64,000 nt of DNA, taken from Notospermus geniculatus (Eukaryota; Nemertea; Pilidiophora; Heteronemertea; Lineidae). How positions within the stretch are numbered: position 1 is the stretch's first letter; each line of letters opens with the position of its first letter. The notes beneath the pieces were generated by a model, which was given only the letters and a program-made list of their open reading frames with translations, was not told the DNA's origin and did not search any database. The position numbers were made by a program, and so were the translations under genes. This document shows positions 1 to 11,560 of the stretch, piece by piece. Location of the stretch: positions 295,710-359,709 of the forward strand of contig NMRB01000321.1 in assembly GCA_002633025.1 (NCBI GenBank), read 5' to 3'.

Positions 1-330
1 GCTTCAGACAGGTCGATCCCTCACTGTGGTGGAAACAACCATGCCCATCCTCATGTGTTCATGATGTAGGTACATTTAAACAACTCCTGCCAAAATTAAA
101 GGTGACTGGCTGAGTTAAAATGAAACGGTCCAATGCCATTAACAGTTCTCCTAACGGTTCTCTTGCCGTGTCCTGATTTTATTATGCATGATCGTATCAT
201 GGCTATTGTTGCATGGTTGCATGTCATGAGGTAGGCCCATGCCAAACCTGCGCTACCTGTATATCTACTACAGACAAAAAGCACTCAGTTTACACTAAGG
301 TGGCCTATGATTTTTTAAGTAAAGTCATTT

Positions 331-392
331 CATCCATTTCGATGATTTCGGCCGTTTCGATCATTTCGGCCATTTCGATCATTTCATTCCGG
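331..392. repeat. short degenerate simple repeat
   Basis: A run of alternating TTTCGATCATTTC and TTTCGGCC words forms an imperfect short tandem repeat. It sits just beyond the point where the gag reading frame on the minus strand breaks off. Confidence 0.6.
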
Positions 393-1351
393 GTTTTATA
401 AGTAACCACCGAATGTCACCCATCATCCTGTTGTAAAATTCGCTAAGGGCCGTATGATGTCCTGCTGGATTTGCCATGTCTAGTAGGTTCCCGACATGGG
501 CTCGAATGATTTTGCGTGGTTTTCCGAATCGTTCTTGAAGTGTCTGACATAACACTTGAAGGTTTTCTCCTGATGCGTGTAGTCCAGTGACTGCGTCTAG
601 GGCTACTCCCGTTAACTGACCCCGGATATAGTTGAACTTAGTAATGTCCGAAAAGTCTCTTTCCAGAATATCCGTTTCGACTGTATCCCAAAAATGTGTC
701 CATTTTGTGTATGTCCCATCGAACGTTGGGAGTGTCAATTTTGGCAACTTTGCTGTCTTTTCAGATGACTGTTTCGTTGTTGTATTCCCACTTGATGTTG
801 ACTTTAATGTCCGAAAAGTCTCTTTCCAGAATATCTGTTTCGACTGTATCCCAAAAATGTGTCCATTTTGTGTAGGTCCCATCAAACGTTGGGAGTGTCA
901 ATTTTGGCAACTTTGCTGTCTTTTCAGATGACTGTTTCGTTGTTGTATTCCCACTTGATGTTGACTTTTCCTTGTGATTTTCGATTAGTCGGCGAATTTT
1001 TAACAGCTTGGTCCGATTGGACGTACGTTTGTCGCTCGTTTGTTGAATTTCGTCCGCGAGTGCCTCCTCATCGTTTGCTTCTCCGACTCTTTTCTCTACG
1101 TAATCGTTGATCCCTTGTATATGGTCGAATATCGCCTCCATTTCCTCCAAAGCTGCTTCAGCTTCAATCGTCTGGTCGAAATCCATGGTGTCTCTTGATG
1201 TTGTTGTTAGCGTTGTGTCGTAAAGTTGGTCGAAAGTGTCTTGGCTGGCCTGCCGTTTCTGTTGTTGTTTCAGTACGTTCTCCATTTCCAGTTTCTCTCT
1301 TGCGTTACGTCTCGGCATGATGTCGGTTATTGCGCTGTTTATCCTGGTCAC
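379..1351 (-). pseudogene. BEL/Pao-type retrotransposon gag fragment, broken
   Basis: Two overlapping minus-strand frames encode a gag-like protein. The first (1351 to about 775) starts near MPRRNAREKLE, is rich in charged helical sequence, and reaches a block with LPTFDG and FWDTVE. The second (885 to 379) repeats that block and continues with YIRGQLTG and LQERFGKP. This LPxFDG...W..FWD..E...L...KF.YLRG layout is the DUF1759 region typical of BEL/Pao gag. A 163-bp tandem duplication (643-805 and 806-968) separates the halves. Because 163 is not a multiple of three, it shifts the frame. No protease, reverse transcriptase, integrase or LTR is visible; pol would lie at lower coordinates and is absent. 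It is a dead fragment. The family call is fairly safe. Confidence 0.75.
643..968. repeat. 163-bp tandem duplication inside gag
   Basis: Bases 643-805 are repeated almost exactly at 806-968 with only a few substitutions (for example ATGTCCC against AGGTCCC). The near identity implies a recent duplication, and its length destroys the gag reading frame. Confidence 0.85.
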
Positions 1352-1585
1352 GGCACCATTTTTGTCTAAGTTGTTGCATCGATTGGGGGTGTGGCAGATG
1401 TTATGCCCACAGAAATGATGGCCAACCGAACTCGATGAAGTCTACATGATAACTGAGTTTATTGCAAAGCAGTAACCTTGAAAAAGTAAGCATGTCATCA
1501 ATACAGAACATGTGATCTCGTATCTGATACGCTGACCCAGAGGCCCTGGGAGACCACCAACAGTAACTGGTGCATTTTAGCGTGA

Positions 1586-1953
1586 GAATCTTCGACAGAC
1601 ATTTGCAAATCGTAAAATGCCATAACTTTGTGGCAGAACTTATTTTGACTCGTAATCGAAAGTGCGCATAAATCGCAAATATCGTAGTCGTCATAGTCGT
1701 GTCTCAAAGTCGTAACGATTAGGATTACGACTTCAATATTCGTTATTTATCCGCACTTCCGATTTATTAGGCCAATTTTTTCTGCCTTCAATTTATGGTG
1801 TTTGACGAATTGAAAACTTCTATCACATCGTTTTTATCAAGGATGTCCACAGCGGACTGCAATTTTTCGTCAATAAATAATAATAATAATAATAATAAAA
1901 TTCATTCTCGTAGTTGAAGTCGGAGTCGGAGTCGGAAAACTGCGCAACCTCTC
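1586..1953. mobile_element. TA-flanked MITE family A, copy 1 (left end truncated)
   Basis: The sequence matches, in reverse orientation, the complete elements at 12474-12870 and 28088-28483. The right terminal repeat (GACTGCAATTT... GTCGGAGTCGGA... CTCTC) ends next to TA at 1954-1955. The left terminal repeat is missing. An (AAT)n stretch at about 1876-1900 interrupts the right arm. Confidence 0.7.
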
Positions 1954-2021
1954 TAATGTACACCGGCCTGACGACTGCCCACACTTTTCTACGCCATCGT
2001 GAAGCCGCGGGAACGACCGGG

Positions 2022-2038
2022 GGGGGGGGGGGNGGGGG
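2022..2038. repeat. poly-G run with one N
   Basis: A run of G with an ambiguous base inside. It is probably a sequencing or assembly weak point. Confidence 0.8.
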
Positions 2039-2718
2039 TCGGACCGTTGACCTCATTTCTCGCTGTGCCACCCCGACAGCCAAATAGTAAAGACGATGGA
2101 AAAGGAAGCTCGTATGCGGATTCCTTTGCTTCACTTGTTGATTTCAGGACAACAAGACTCTGAAGTTGTACAAAACTGTACGTTGTCATAACACAAGATA
2201 ATTTCCACTATTGTTGACATGAGATGCAAATGGGTTCCTATTTCAACTAGAATCTAAGTGTTGCTAACAGGCGGTAACAAACACCTGCCATTGCAGCCTG
2301 AACTCATCACCTGAGATATTAAAACACAAGTCCCTTAATTGTGATATCGAACAATATTCTCTTGCCTCTCGTTAAAAATTTAATATTCTGTCGCCATGGC
2401 GAAATCGAATGAGTGATTAAGCTGAATAGTGAGATTTAAAAAATCGCGGTTATTATCCTGATCCGATTATTGCTTCATTTACCTCCAAGGTAGATCATCC
2501 GAGAGTTTTAGGTTGGCTTCGATTCTTTTTCAGATTTTGACATTTAACGCGGAGATTAGAGAAGAGGCGAAGCCAGACTTCGTATCTCTACCTTGCATTT
2601 ATGGTCACGTGATCCAGAGGTAACCAGTCAGATTTCGGGATTTTGCGTAGTACTGGGCCTTCGTTATACTGGGCCTTTCAGTTGCATTATACAAAACAGT
2701 TATACATGTACATGTACG
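2039..2718. other. no feature recognised
   Basis: AT-rich single-copy-looking sequence. I see no gene, RNA or repeat that I can support here. Confidence 0.4.
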
Positions 2719-2925
2719 CCTTGGTTACACCCGTCTGAAAAAGCCCAGACTTTTCGAAGCCCGGGTTTGAAATAAGCCCGGTCTTCTTGAACATGTACAT
2801 GTATGCGGCATGTATGGGTTTTAAAAGCCCGCCGGGCTTTATTTAGACACGGCGATTCATACATGTAGGTGTAAACGCAAAAAAACCCGTGCTGAGCCCG
2901 GACTTTTATTCATACTTCATCAGTC
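2719..2925. repeat. dispersed repeat B, copy 1
   Basis: A block rich in AAGCCCGG and CCGGGCTT words, starting CCTTGGTTACACC and ending in CCCGGACTTTTAT. The same block recurs at 6556-6890. Internal complementary words allow hairpins, so it is probably a non-autonomous DNA element. Confidence 0.6.
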
Positions 2926-2954
2926 TAATTCTAGCTCCTATGAACAAAAACAAT

Positions 2955-3235
2955 GTAAACCGGAGAGCAAACAATAGTGCTTTCCGTGCGGCCAGCAGAA
3001 TCGGATTGAGTGTAAACCAGGCCTCACAGTGTAAACGGAGACGGCCAGCAGAATCGGGTAGAGTATAAACCAGGCCTCACGGTGTAAACCGGAGGGCGAA
3101 CAATAGCTTTTGCCATAAAGTCAGCAGAATCGAATAGAGTATTAACCGGGCCTAAGTGTAAAGGGGAGATCGAACAATAGAATTTGCCATGCGGTTAGGT
3201 GAATCGGATAGAATGTAATGTGCCCGATGTGGGAA
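2955..3235. repeat. satellite family S, array 1
   Basis: Units of about 70 bp carry the words GTGTAAAC, GGGCGAACAATAG, GTCAGCAGAATCGGATAGAGT and CCAGGCCTCA. The same unit occurs in arrays near 4.8-5.1, 6.0-6.2, 12.2-13.0 and 17.2-17.5 kb, in both orientations. Confidence 0.75.
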
Positions 3236-3254
3236 AGCTAGGCTAAGTCTCCCG

Positions 3255-4400
3255 GGAGGAGGGGGGGGGGGGTAGGCCTTATCGTTTCACCAAATACTGA
3301 AATCAATATAAGGTGTTACAGTAACAAAGAGAGTCTATTCTTCAGCAATGAGTTGACGATATACATGTAACAGGGTTGCCAAGACTTCTCACTGCCTGAA
3401 GACCTGTTCCTGGTTTTCCCAAGGTGCAGTGGTCACCACACCTCAGAACAATTTGTCGGCGCAATGGCATAACAGTCCAAAGAATATCTCAACCTGTGTC
3501 TGCAGGCTGACGCAGCCTCCTGCAGCTTATGGAAGATTACACTCATCAATAAAGGCGATATTGATCATGATTGAATCAGGAGATAAAAAATACATTAAAT
3601 TAGCTCTACCATGCTGCAGGTGTTTGCTGAAATGGAGTTTTGCGGCGATGACAACAGATGTAGGCTACCTTATTGCTTACACTCAATATAGGCCTGCATT
3701 GTGTTTTTCATTTTTTTTGTCGGTGTTGAAATCTATATTTTTCTATGTCTGGCGTGGTCTGAATTTGTTATTTTTATAACTATTACGCACTGAATAGGCC
3801 CATATGCTGCTGTTCATCAGTGTGGGTGACGTCAACAAAAGCTGTATTTTTTAGCCAACATCGACCCACTGAATAGGCCTAGGCTGTTCAACCGTGTCCG
3901 TGTTGTTAACGAGCTTGTATTTTTTTATCTGTCTTAATACCATTTGCTAAAGGAGTCTTTAGCAAAGGAACTCCTCAGTAAAGGAAGCCTCTATAAAGGA
4001 AGCCTATAAAGGAAGCTATAAAAGAAGCCTCTACTTTAGGCCTATTTAAAGGTTTTAATATTCAGAATCCGATTCAGCTGACCGCACAGCAAAGCTATTG
4101 TTCGCTTTGCCGCTTGCATTATACTATTGTTCGTCCAATGGCAGAATCGGATAAAGTACAGTAGCCAAACCGTGCCTTAACCAATTGTATTAAATTTCAA
4201 GTTCTCGCTTGTTGCTATCGCGGTGACATTTTTGATTGTGAATACGTCACGGTTGTCACTAGATTCAATTATCCCGGACAGAAAATTGACTGATGAAATC
4301 ATTGTATAACTGGTAGCATTAGCAGATTAAAACGTGGAAGTAGGTCTCTGCTCGTGCGTGAAGGTGACGGAACTCAGAATAGGCAATAAAGTACAGCATC
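3255..4400. other. no gene recognised
   Basis: Begins with a poly-G run (about 3258-3272). It then contains AT-rich sequence with an AAAGGAAGCCT mini-repeat at about 3955-4030 and one degenerate satellite S unit at about 4070-4160. An open frame at 3429-3779 has no coding character. Confidence 0.4.
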
Positions 4401-4410
4401 AGTGAATAGG

Positions 4411-4536
4411 GAGTTTAAGAGATCACCCGCTAACGAAAACATTTACGTTAACGATATTTTTTGTACATGAAATACATGCAAAAAAATAGCGTTAACGTAA
4501 ACGTTATCGTTTAATAGCGTGTGATCTCTTAAACTC
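4411..4536. mobile_element. 126-bp inverted repeat (foldback)
   Basis: The left arm GAGTTTAAGAGATCAC...CGTTAACGATATTTTTT is mirrored by the right arm AAAAAAATAGCGTTAACG...GTGATCTCTTAAACTC. Only a short loop lies between them. It is typical of a small MITE. Confidence 0.75.
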
Positions 4537-4806
4537 TGCAATATCCAACTTCAAACGGTACCTTTAATTTCATGCATAATTAAATACATGTGAATTTAAA
4601 GGTGATTCCTATTAAATTTCTCTCAGACTCACGACGATAAACTGGTGGGTTAGTCCAGGTAAAAGATAAAAATCCCCAAGGCAAAAATCCCCAAAGGTAA
4701 AAATCGCCAGTTAGCAAGGTCGGAAAAAATCTCAACAAAATTATTTGGGGGCAAAAAAGAGAAAAAAATTTAAACTTACGTGTACATTTTGAGGCATTTA
4801 GTATTC

Positions 4807-5132
4807 AGCAAACCCGGGTAGAGTGAAACTAGGCGTAACAGTGTAAACAGGAGGGCGAACAATTGCATTTTCCGTACAGCAGCAAATCGGATAGAGTATA
4901 AAACTAGGCCTCACAGTGTAAACGGGAAGGCGAACAATAACAAAGAGAAAACAAATTCAAACTTACATGTAAATTTTGAGGCATATAGTTAATAGTATTA
5001 AAATCGGATAGAGGTGCAACTAGGCCCAACAGTGTAAACAGGAGGGCGAACAACAGCATTTTCCGTAGAGCCAGCAGAATCGGATAGAGTACAAAACTAG
5101 GCCTCACAGTGTAAACGGGAGGGCGAACAATA
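4807..5132. repeat. satellite family S, array 2
   Basis: Four or five degenerate units with GTGTAAACGGGAGGGCGAACAA, GTAGAGCCAGCAGAATCGG and ACTAGGCCTCACA words, in the same orientation as array 1. Confidence 0.75.
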
Positions 5133-5882
5133 ACACTACTTCATGAATTAATCATCCCTGGCTCTTTAGTCCGTCGAATTGTAGAGTAAGCCGTGGTACC
5201 TTGTAGATTGTGCCTTTGCAAGGGAAGTACACGTACATGTAAAAGACCCCATCAAAGTGAGGAACTTGCGTAGCTTCAGATGGCTCTTCCGCACTTACAA
5301 AGGCTAATAATGCTAGGCTTCGGCCCTGATGGAAAACTCCAATACAATACATCTAGATATCATTTGTACAAACGTGGAGATGTCTGGGAACAGATGGTAC
5401 ATTTATTGCCCCTCATGATCAGCGCCTACGATCCATCATCTTCTCTCCGCGCCCATTACCGTGTCAATTAGTGAGTATTGACGTTCCGTAACGTGACAAG
5501 GTTAATTGGTAATGGCTTGCTGATAACATTATACCATATGCACAATCGGCCACCGTACAATATGATACGAAGCATCTTTTAGAGACAGGAAGCTGGGATG
5601 ACGAGTTGTCATTTTTCAGGCGTGCAGCAAGCTGATTAGTAAAGGAAATTGTTTCCCACTGCGTCGCTGTGCAGAGAGGCAAGACACACAAGGCCAACAA
5701 CATCTTTGACAAACGTCAATGCCAGCGATAATTTATCCTTGACATTGAAAGCATAAGGAAGCTAGGTACGACCACAAAACGACAGTTTACGATTCTGCCA
5801 TCGTAAGACAAATAAATATCCAAAATAAAGCACAAAGAACGACACAAAAAATGATATAATAAGAAATGTCATCTCCGAATAT

Positions 5883-5950
5883 TGCAAATTTTCGACCCCA
5901 ACCGGGGTCTTCCTCAGGCATTTTCTAGTCGAGATCCCAGAAGTGCGACA
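5883..5950. repeat. dispersed repeat C, fragment
   Basis: Contains CGACCCCAACCGGGGTCTTCC followed by a short segment ending AGATCCCAGAAGTG. The same block occurs at 42155-42205, 52071-52271 (as a palindrome) and 57816-57897. Confidence 0.65.
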
Positions 5951-5959
5951 AATAACTGT

Positions 5960-6232
5960 GTAAACAGGAGAGCGAACAATAGCATTTGCTGTAAGGTCAG
6001 CTGAATCGGATAGAGTATAAACCAGGCCTCACAGTGTAAACGGGAGAGCGAACAATAGCATTTGCGGTATGGTCAGCTGAATCGGATAGAGTATAAACCA
6101 CCAGGCCAATGGGAGAACGAACAATAGCTGAACCGGATAGAGTATAGACCAGGCCTCACAGTTAAACGGGAGGGCGAACAATAGCATTTGCGGTATGGTC
6201 AACTGAATCGGATAGAGTATAAACCATTGATG
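5960..6232. repeat. satellite family S, array 3
   Basis: Four units with GTCAGCTGAATCGGATAGAG and ACCAGGCCTCACAGT words. The third unit is shortened. Confidence 0.75.
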
Positions 6233-6555
6233 GAATGGCGAGAAGGATAACAGCGAACTGCCACAAGTTTTACTGACTTGAGTTAGAAGATAATTTCCCC
6301 TTAATTGCCCCAAGGGAAGACAAGGTCATAATTCTCAAAGAGTTAATGTTTATTATCACGTTTACTGTCAGGCATTATCGCCTGTCGGCGTGGGACGTCA
6401 ATTTAGATGATATTAGGGATGACACCTTATATAGATTGGTCTGATCTGCGTCCGGAATACTTAATCTAGGAGAAGATTACTTTTCTATACTGAAGAAGCA
6501 AAGGCTGTAAACAGAGTCGGTGTAACGTCTCCTATTGTTCTCCATATCCGAAAAA

Positions 6556-6890
6556 CCTTGGTTACACCTGTCTGAAAAAGCCTGGCCTTTTCGAAGCCCG
6601 GTGTAACGGTACAGAGTGTCCCCCTGTAAAAAGTGTCCACTTCTATTGTTGAATGACGGAATAAGCGGCATCACTATTGAAAACCAATCCCCAGAGATTA
6701 GAATGTAACAGGATCTTTTATTCCTGGGGCAGTTTTTCCTGAGGACATTCTTTCCCTTTACACCTGGTCTGAAGTAAGCCCGGGCTTCTTGAGCATGGTT
6801 TTAAAGCCCGGGCTTTATTTAGACACGGCGATTCATACATGTAGGTGTAAACGCAAAAAGCCCGTGCTGAACCCGGACTTTTATGTAGTG
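6556..6890. repeat. dispersed repeat B, copy 2
   Basis: Matches 2719-2925 at both ends. About 150 bp of unrelated sequence (6605-6760) is inserted in the middle, after which the CCGGGCTTCTTGA block resumes. Confidence 0.55.
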
Positions 6891-7439
6891 TAAACAATGT
6901 TAATGTTTCCATGGGACGGTTGCAAAACCTCCCGGGGACCACATTTATCGATCATTTATTGATAGATCACATAAGAGTTTGCGATTGTTACGTCACTTTT
7001 GTAACTATCCCTAGTGACCGTATAGGTACTCGGATGTACAGGTTACATAAAAAATTAGAATTATCCATATAGTAACGGATGTCAATGCTAGCAATGACAT
7101 CGCTAGCAGGTCGGACAAAGGTGCCCCTGGGAATTGGCATATAGTACAAGCAGTCTTCGAGGCATCTGGCAACATTTCAGCGACATTCATAACAAAACTA
7201 CTTTGGACAAATAATGTTGTAGAGGAGTGGGTACAGAGGAGAAGAATTTTCCAACATGCTGATGAAATGTTGTAAAAGAAGCTGGAAAGTCACTCATGTT
7301 GGACAACTGCTGCCTATGCCAATGTAAAAGGACCATGAGTTCATTGTTATGTAACAGCAGCCTTACGTACGAACTGCTCACTTTTCATTTTCACTCTTCA
7401 TTTTCCATTCAAAATGAACGTCTGTGAGAACAGTTATCA

Positions 7440-7672
7440 GGGCCGGATCTAGGATTGACAGAAAGGGAGGCGTAGGTCGACAGAGGCGGCGAACACCGAA
7501 AGCGCGAAGCTCAAACGGGTGGTCTGTTGTCCTCCACCAGAAAAAAATTGACAATTCAAGTGCTTTAGATGCATTTTCCTGGCATCTGAGAGCAAAATAC
7601 TGATTAAATTTTTTGTTGCTAAAAAACCATTGCTTTGCCAAAAATAGGGGGCGTAGCCCCCCCCCCCCCCCC
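7440..7672. mobile_element. GGATC-ended dispersed element D, copy 1
   Basis: Starts GGGCCGGATCTAGG and ends in GGGGGCGTAGCC followed by poly-C, immediately before the gap. Bases 56321-56560 are a copy in the opposite orientation. Related elements with GGATCC ends and G/C runs lie at 45485-45655, 48570-48695, 48818-48985 and 55983-56132. Confidence 0.65.
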
Positions 7673-7937
7673 NNNNNNNNNNNNNNNNNNNNNNNNNNNN
7701 NNNNNNNNNNNNNNNNNNNNNNNNNNNNNNNNNNNNNNNNNNNNNNNNNNNNNNNNNNNNNNNNNNNNNNNNNNNNNNNNNNNNNNNNNNNNNNNNNNNN
7801 NNNNNNNNNNNNNNNNNNNNNNNNNNNNNNNNNNNNNNNNNNNNNNNNNNNNNNNNNNNNNNNNNNNNNNNNNNNNNNNNNNNNNNNNNNNNNNNNNNNN
7901 NNNNNNNNNNNNNNNNNNNNNNNNNNNNNNNNNNNNN
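7673..7937. other. assembly gap (N run)
   Basis: 265 undetermined bases following a poly-C run. Reading frames drawn across it are meaningless. Confidence 0.99.
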
Positions 7938-7984
7938 AGTGGCGAGATTACTCTCTCGAGGATCTTCATTTACTATTCACAGCA

Positions 7985-9440
7985 TTTCCAGCTTGAGTGA
8001 TGGCCAGGCACCGCGGAATTGGACACCTTGCTGTGGTAGCACACAAAGAGGAAATTTATCCTGCGGTTGGACACAGGTCATTGTACTTCCATTATCACCT
8101 GGCTCGAGGCTTGTTATGCTAGAAAAGCCGGCTCCTTTGCCTTCGAAGGTACATGTAGTAAGAAATAAAATTGGGAAATTTTGGCACTTTTGGCGAATTT
8201 TTCAATTTCTCGAATTGGGATAGAATTTTTCCCATTTTGAGAAATTTTCTTAAAATGACATGACATTTTGTCAGCTTGAGTGATGGCCAGTCACCGCGGA
8301 ATTGGACACCTTGCTGTGGTAGCACACAAAGAGGAAATTTATCCTGCGGTTGGACACAGGTCATTGTACATGTACAGTCATTGACATTAGTTTATCTACA
8401 CCTACTACCTTGAATGTTTCAAATAATACTGGGTCAATTTTAACACGGTTTGTACCACATGAAAGTATATAACCTTGGTCATATTTCTGCATCAAAATTT
8501 TGGAAATTTGGAAATATCATAATTATGTAATAACGCATTAGAAAACCCCCTAAAAATCAACATTTTTATTATGGAAATTTTTTTTGACTTTTGTTGTAGT
8601 TTTGATAGAATGGAACTTTCTAAGGATTTTGGGCTTTGTTTCATCAAAATATCTCAAGTGGTTGCTGAGACACTCAAGATATTTTGACGAAACAAAGCTC
8701 AAAATCCTTAGAAACTTCCACTCTATCAACCCCGTAACAAAAGTCACAAAAAAATTCCATAAATAAAAATTTTGATTTTTAGGGGGTTTTCTAATGAGGT
8801 ATTACATAATTATGATATTTCCAAATTTCCAAACGTTTGATGCAGAAATATGACCAAGGTTATATAGCCTACTTTCATGTTGTACAAACAGTGTTAAAAT
8901 TGGCCCAGTAGTATTTGAAATATTCAAGGTAGTAGGTGTAGATAAACTAATGTCAATGACTGTACTTCCATTATCACCTGGCTCGAGGCTTGTTATGCTA
9001 GAAAAGCCGGCTCCTTTGCCCTCGGAAGGTACATGTAGTAAGAAATAAAATTGGGAAATTTTGGCACTTTTTGGCGAATTTTTCAATTTCTCGAATTGGG
9101 ATAGAATTTTTCCCATTTTGAGAAATTTTCTTAAAATGACATGACATTTTGTCAGCTTGAGTGATGGCCAGGCACCGCGGAATTGGACACCTTGCAGTGG
9201 TAGCACACAAAGAGGAAATTTATCCTGCGGTTAGACACAGGTCATTGTACTCCCATTATCACCTGGCTCGAGGCTTGTTATGCTAAGTCGGCTCCTTTGC
9301 CCTCGACGGTAGTAAGAAATAAAAGTGGGAAATAAGAAGTGGGAAGTTTTGGCACTTTTGGGCGAATTTTTCAATTTCTCGAATTGGGATCGAATTTTTT
9401 TCCCATTTTGAGAAATTTTCTTAAAATGACATGACATTTC
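7985..9440. repeat. tandem array of about 285-bp units, interrupted
   Basis: Three units share GATGGCCAGGCACCGCGG, GCACACAAAGAGG, CACCTGGCTCGAGGC and a GGGAAATTTTGGCAC block. Unit 1 runs about 7985-8270 and unit 3 about 9150-9440. Unit 2 is split by the palindromic element at 8372-8965. Each unit also contains a short internal inverted repeat (TTCTCAAAATGGGAAAA words). Confidence 0.75.
8372..8965. mobile_element. 594-bp palindromic foldback element
   Basis: The sequence from GTACAGTCATTGACATTAG to CTAATGTCAATGACTGTAC is a near-complete inverted repeat with arms of about 290 bp and its centre near 8670 (a TTGCT loop). The arms differ by scattered substitutions. It interrupts a satellite unit: GGTCATTGTAC on the left and TTCCATTATCACC on the right are contiguous in the uninterrupted neighbour. 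Confidence 0.85.
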
Positions 9441-10260
9441 TCAAAATGGGAAAAAATTTTACCTCAGTTTGAGAAATTGAAAAATTCGCGCAAAAGTGCG
9501 GAATTTCCCACGTCTTATTTTCCACCTTTATTTCTTACTTACTTCCTGCAAATTTCAACCCCCGGTCCAGGGACCTTATTCACGAAGCTCTCGTAACTTA
9601 CGGGAGTGTGTAAACTATTGTCCATTTGCGGGCAACCTATTGTTCACTACCAGCCTGGCAAAGGAATTGTTTGTAGGTGCTATAGATCAGCGCGAACACG
9701 AACTCAACCGCGACAACATTTAGGTTACGCTATATCCACGCCGCGCTGCTGAACAAATCAAAGACTTTTTCCGCGTTCGTATTCTCCTATGGAAAAATTA
9801 TTTGGGAAACATTAATTCAAACAATTTTTGCTGGCTTTTATCACACGGTTGCCATGACAACTGATTTTTACTTCACTTAGCAACAAGATCCAGTGAAGAA
9901 TGTTTGTAGTATGTCGCACGAAGCAACAGGGAAGAGGTTCGTCCCACCAACAGATGCATCCGATCAATAATATTGATGTGGATTGTGGTGTCAAATTGAT
10001 CATTGATTACAATAGGCCTATTCGGTTGTAAACAATTGATGCCGATCGCTCGTTCGGCCTCCAATTATAACAATGCATGGCACCTGACGAGGCCTCCCCA
10101 GTAGGCCTAGGCGTAGAAACAAACAAACCTCTTTGCAGCATCTGCACAAAACAAACACAGCGACAACAACCGACCAAATGCAATCTTGCCATGCGATCTA
10201 CACGCACCAGATGGTGTCCTATAAAACATGTGCAATTGGTAATCCATTATACCCTATGTG
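9441..10260. other. no gene recognised
   Basis: A short inverted repeat around 9410-9510 is the decayed end of the preceding array. The remainder shows no coding or repeat structure that I can support. Confidence 0.4.
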
Positions 10261-10261
10261 T

Positions 10262-10830
10262 GCATTTCAAGTTCATAGGCCTAGAAAGACCAACGAGGCT
10301 GCAATTGACAGAAGAGATATACAGAAACCACGCCTGCCGACGAAACTGCTCCAAAAGTAGCAGTAAAACCAACGTCATTATGTACATTGCAAGTTCCTGG
10401 AACTGGAAAGACCATCGAGGCTTCGATTGTCCGTAGAGATGCAGAGACCATGCCTGCTGACGAAGTTGCTGCAAAACTATAGTAGCAGAACCAACGGTTT
10501 GCCATTACTAATATGTGTACAATGAAAGTCCCAAGGCCTGGAAGGACAACGAGGCTTCAGTTGTCAATAGAGATATACAAAGACCACAACTGCTGATGAA
10601 AGTGCTTCAAGACTAGCAGCAAAACCAATGGTTTTCCGTTACTCCATGTGTGCAATGAACGTTCCAAGGCCTGGAAGGACCAACGAGGCTTGAATTGCAA
10701 GTAGAGAGATAGAGAACCACGCGCCTGCTTCAAAACTAGCGGCAAAACCAATGGTTTTCCACAACTCCATGTGTACAATGAACGTTCCAAGACCTGGAAG
10801 GACCAACGAAAACCATACACCTTGTCTTTT
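10262..10830. repeat. tandem repeat, 122-135 bp period
   Basis: The word GGAAAGACCAACGAGGCT and variants recur at about 10284, 10406, 10541, 10674 and 10797. Each is followed by a block with GTAGAGA, CTGCTGACGAA and AACCAATGGTTTTCC. Frames on both strands are open in pieces, but stops differ between units. Confidence 0.75.
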
Positions 10831-10879
10831 CTGCCATTGCTTTGCCCAGCATATCAAATGACAGCCTAGTTTCTCCGTA

Positions 10880-11075
10880 AATTGTGTCTAGATAGGTCAG
10901 GAGTCTGCAACCTCCATTTGGGCATGGTAGCGTCCAGAGAGCCATACATCTTGTCTTGTTTCTGCCATCGGTTTACCAAGCATATCAAATGTCAGCCCAG
11001 TGTCATCGCAGGTTATGTCTCAGTCAAGGGTGTCCTCCACCTGCTTGGGACGGTAGCCTCAACAGAAAGTCATAC
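10880..11075. repeat. two related 90-bp blocks
   Basis: Two copies of a block with TTTACCAAGCATATCAAATG, GTGTC and CTTGGGACGGTAGC words. They continue the 10262-10830 array in degraded form. Confidence 0.4.
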
Positions 11076-11385
11076 TCAGCAATGACACCACTCGATCAGT
11101 TAGCCTACTTGAAGGCAACTGGGGAAAAAGTGTCAAGTGCATTAACACGACAACGTTCAATTTGACATTGATTACCTGTGAAGAATTAGCCGAAGGCTTC
11201 AACGAGAACATCATCAATTCGATCAAATTCGATTTGAAGGCGCCGAGACTAAAGTTTATGTGATCCCTGAAGCAGAAGCGAAGGGAGGGTATCTACAGAC
11301 TGTTCTTGGGGAGGGGGGACTGGTCGGTGACAACAGGGAGAGAAAGTCGTTTAAGGGGAGAGATGCCCCCGGCAAGACAAANTAC

Positions 11386-11560
11386 AGGCGAAGCCAACAG
11401 GCGTAATTACTCTAAATGGTACAGGAGATGCCAACAGGCGTAGTTTCTCTAAATGGTACAGGAGAAGCCAACAGGAGTAGTTACTCTCAATGGTACAGGA
11501 GAAGCCAACAGGAGCAGGTTCTTCCAAATGGCGTCAAGGGAAGTCAACAGTAGTTAATCG
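11386..11560. repeat. 37-bp minisatellite
   Basis: Four to five units with GGTACAGGAGAAGCCAACAG and TAGTTACTCTAAAT. Unit starts at 11411, 11448, 11485 and 11522 give an exact 37-bp period. An N lies at 11382. Confidence 0.85.

Noticed and set aside
3429-3779. 116-codon plus-strand frame
   Set aside because: No homology, no coding-like composition and no splice context.
7613-8000. Open frames across the N gap
   Set aside because: They are open only because undetermined bases contain no stops.
10377-10480. P-loop-like peptide (GTGKT) on the plus strand in the 122-135 bp array
   Set aside because: Other units of the array lack the motif and carry stops, so it is chance.
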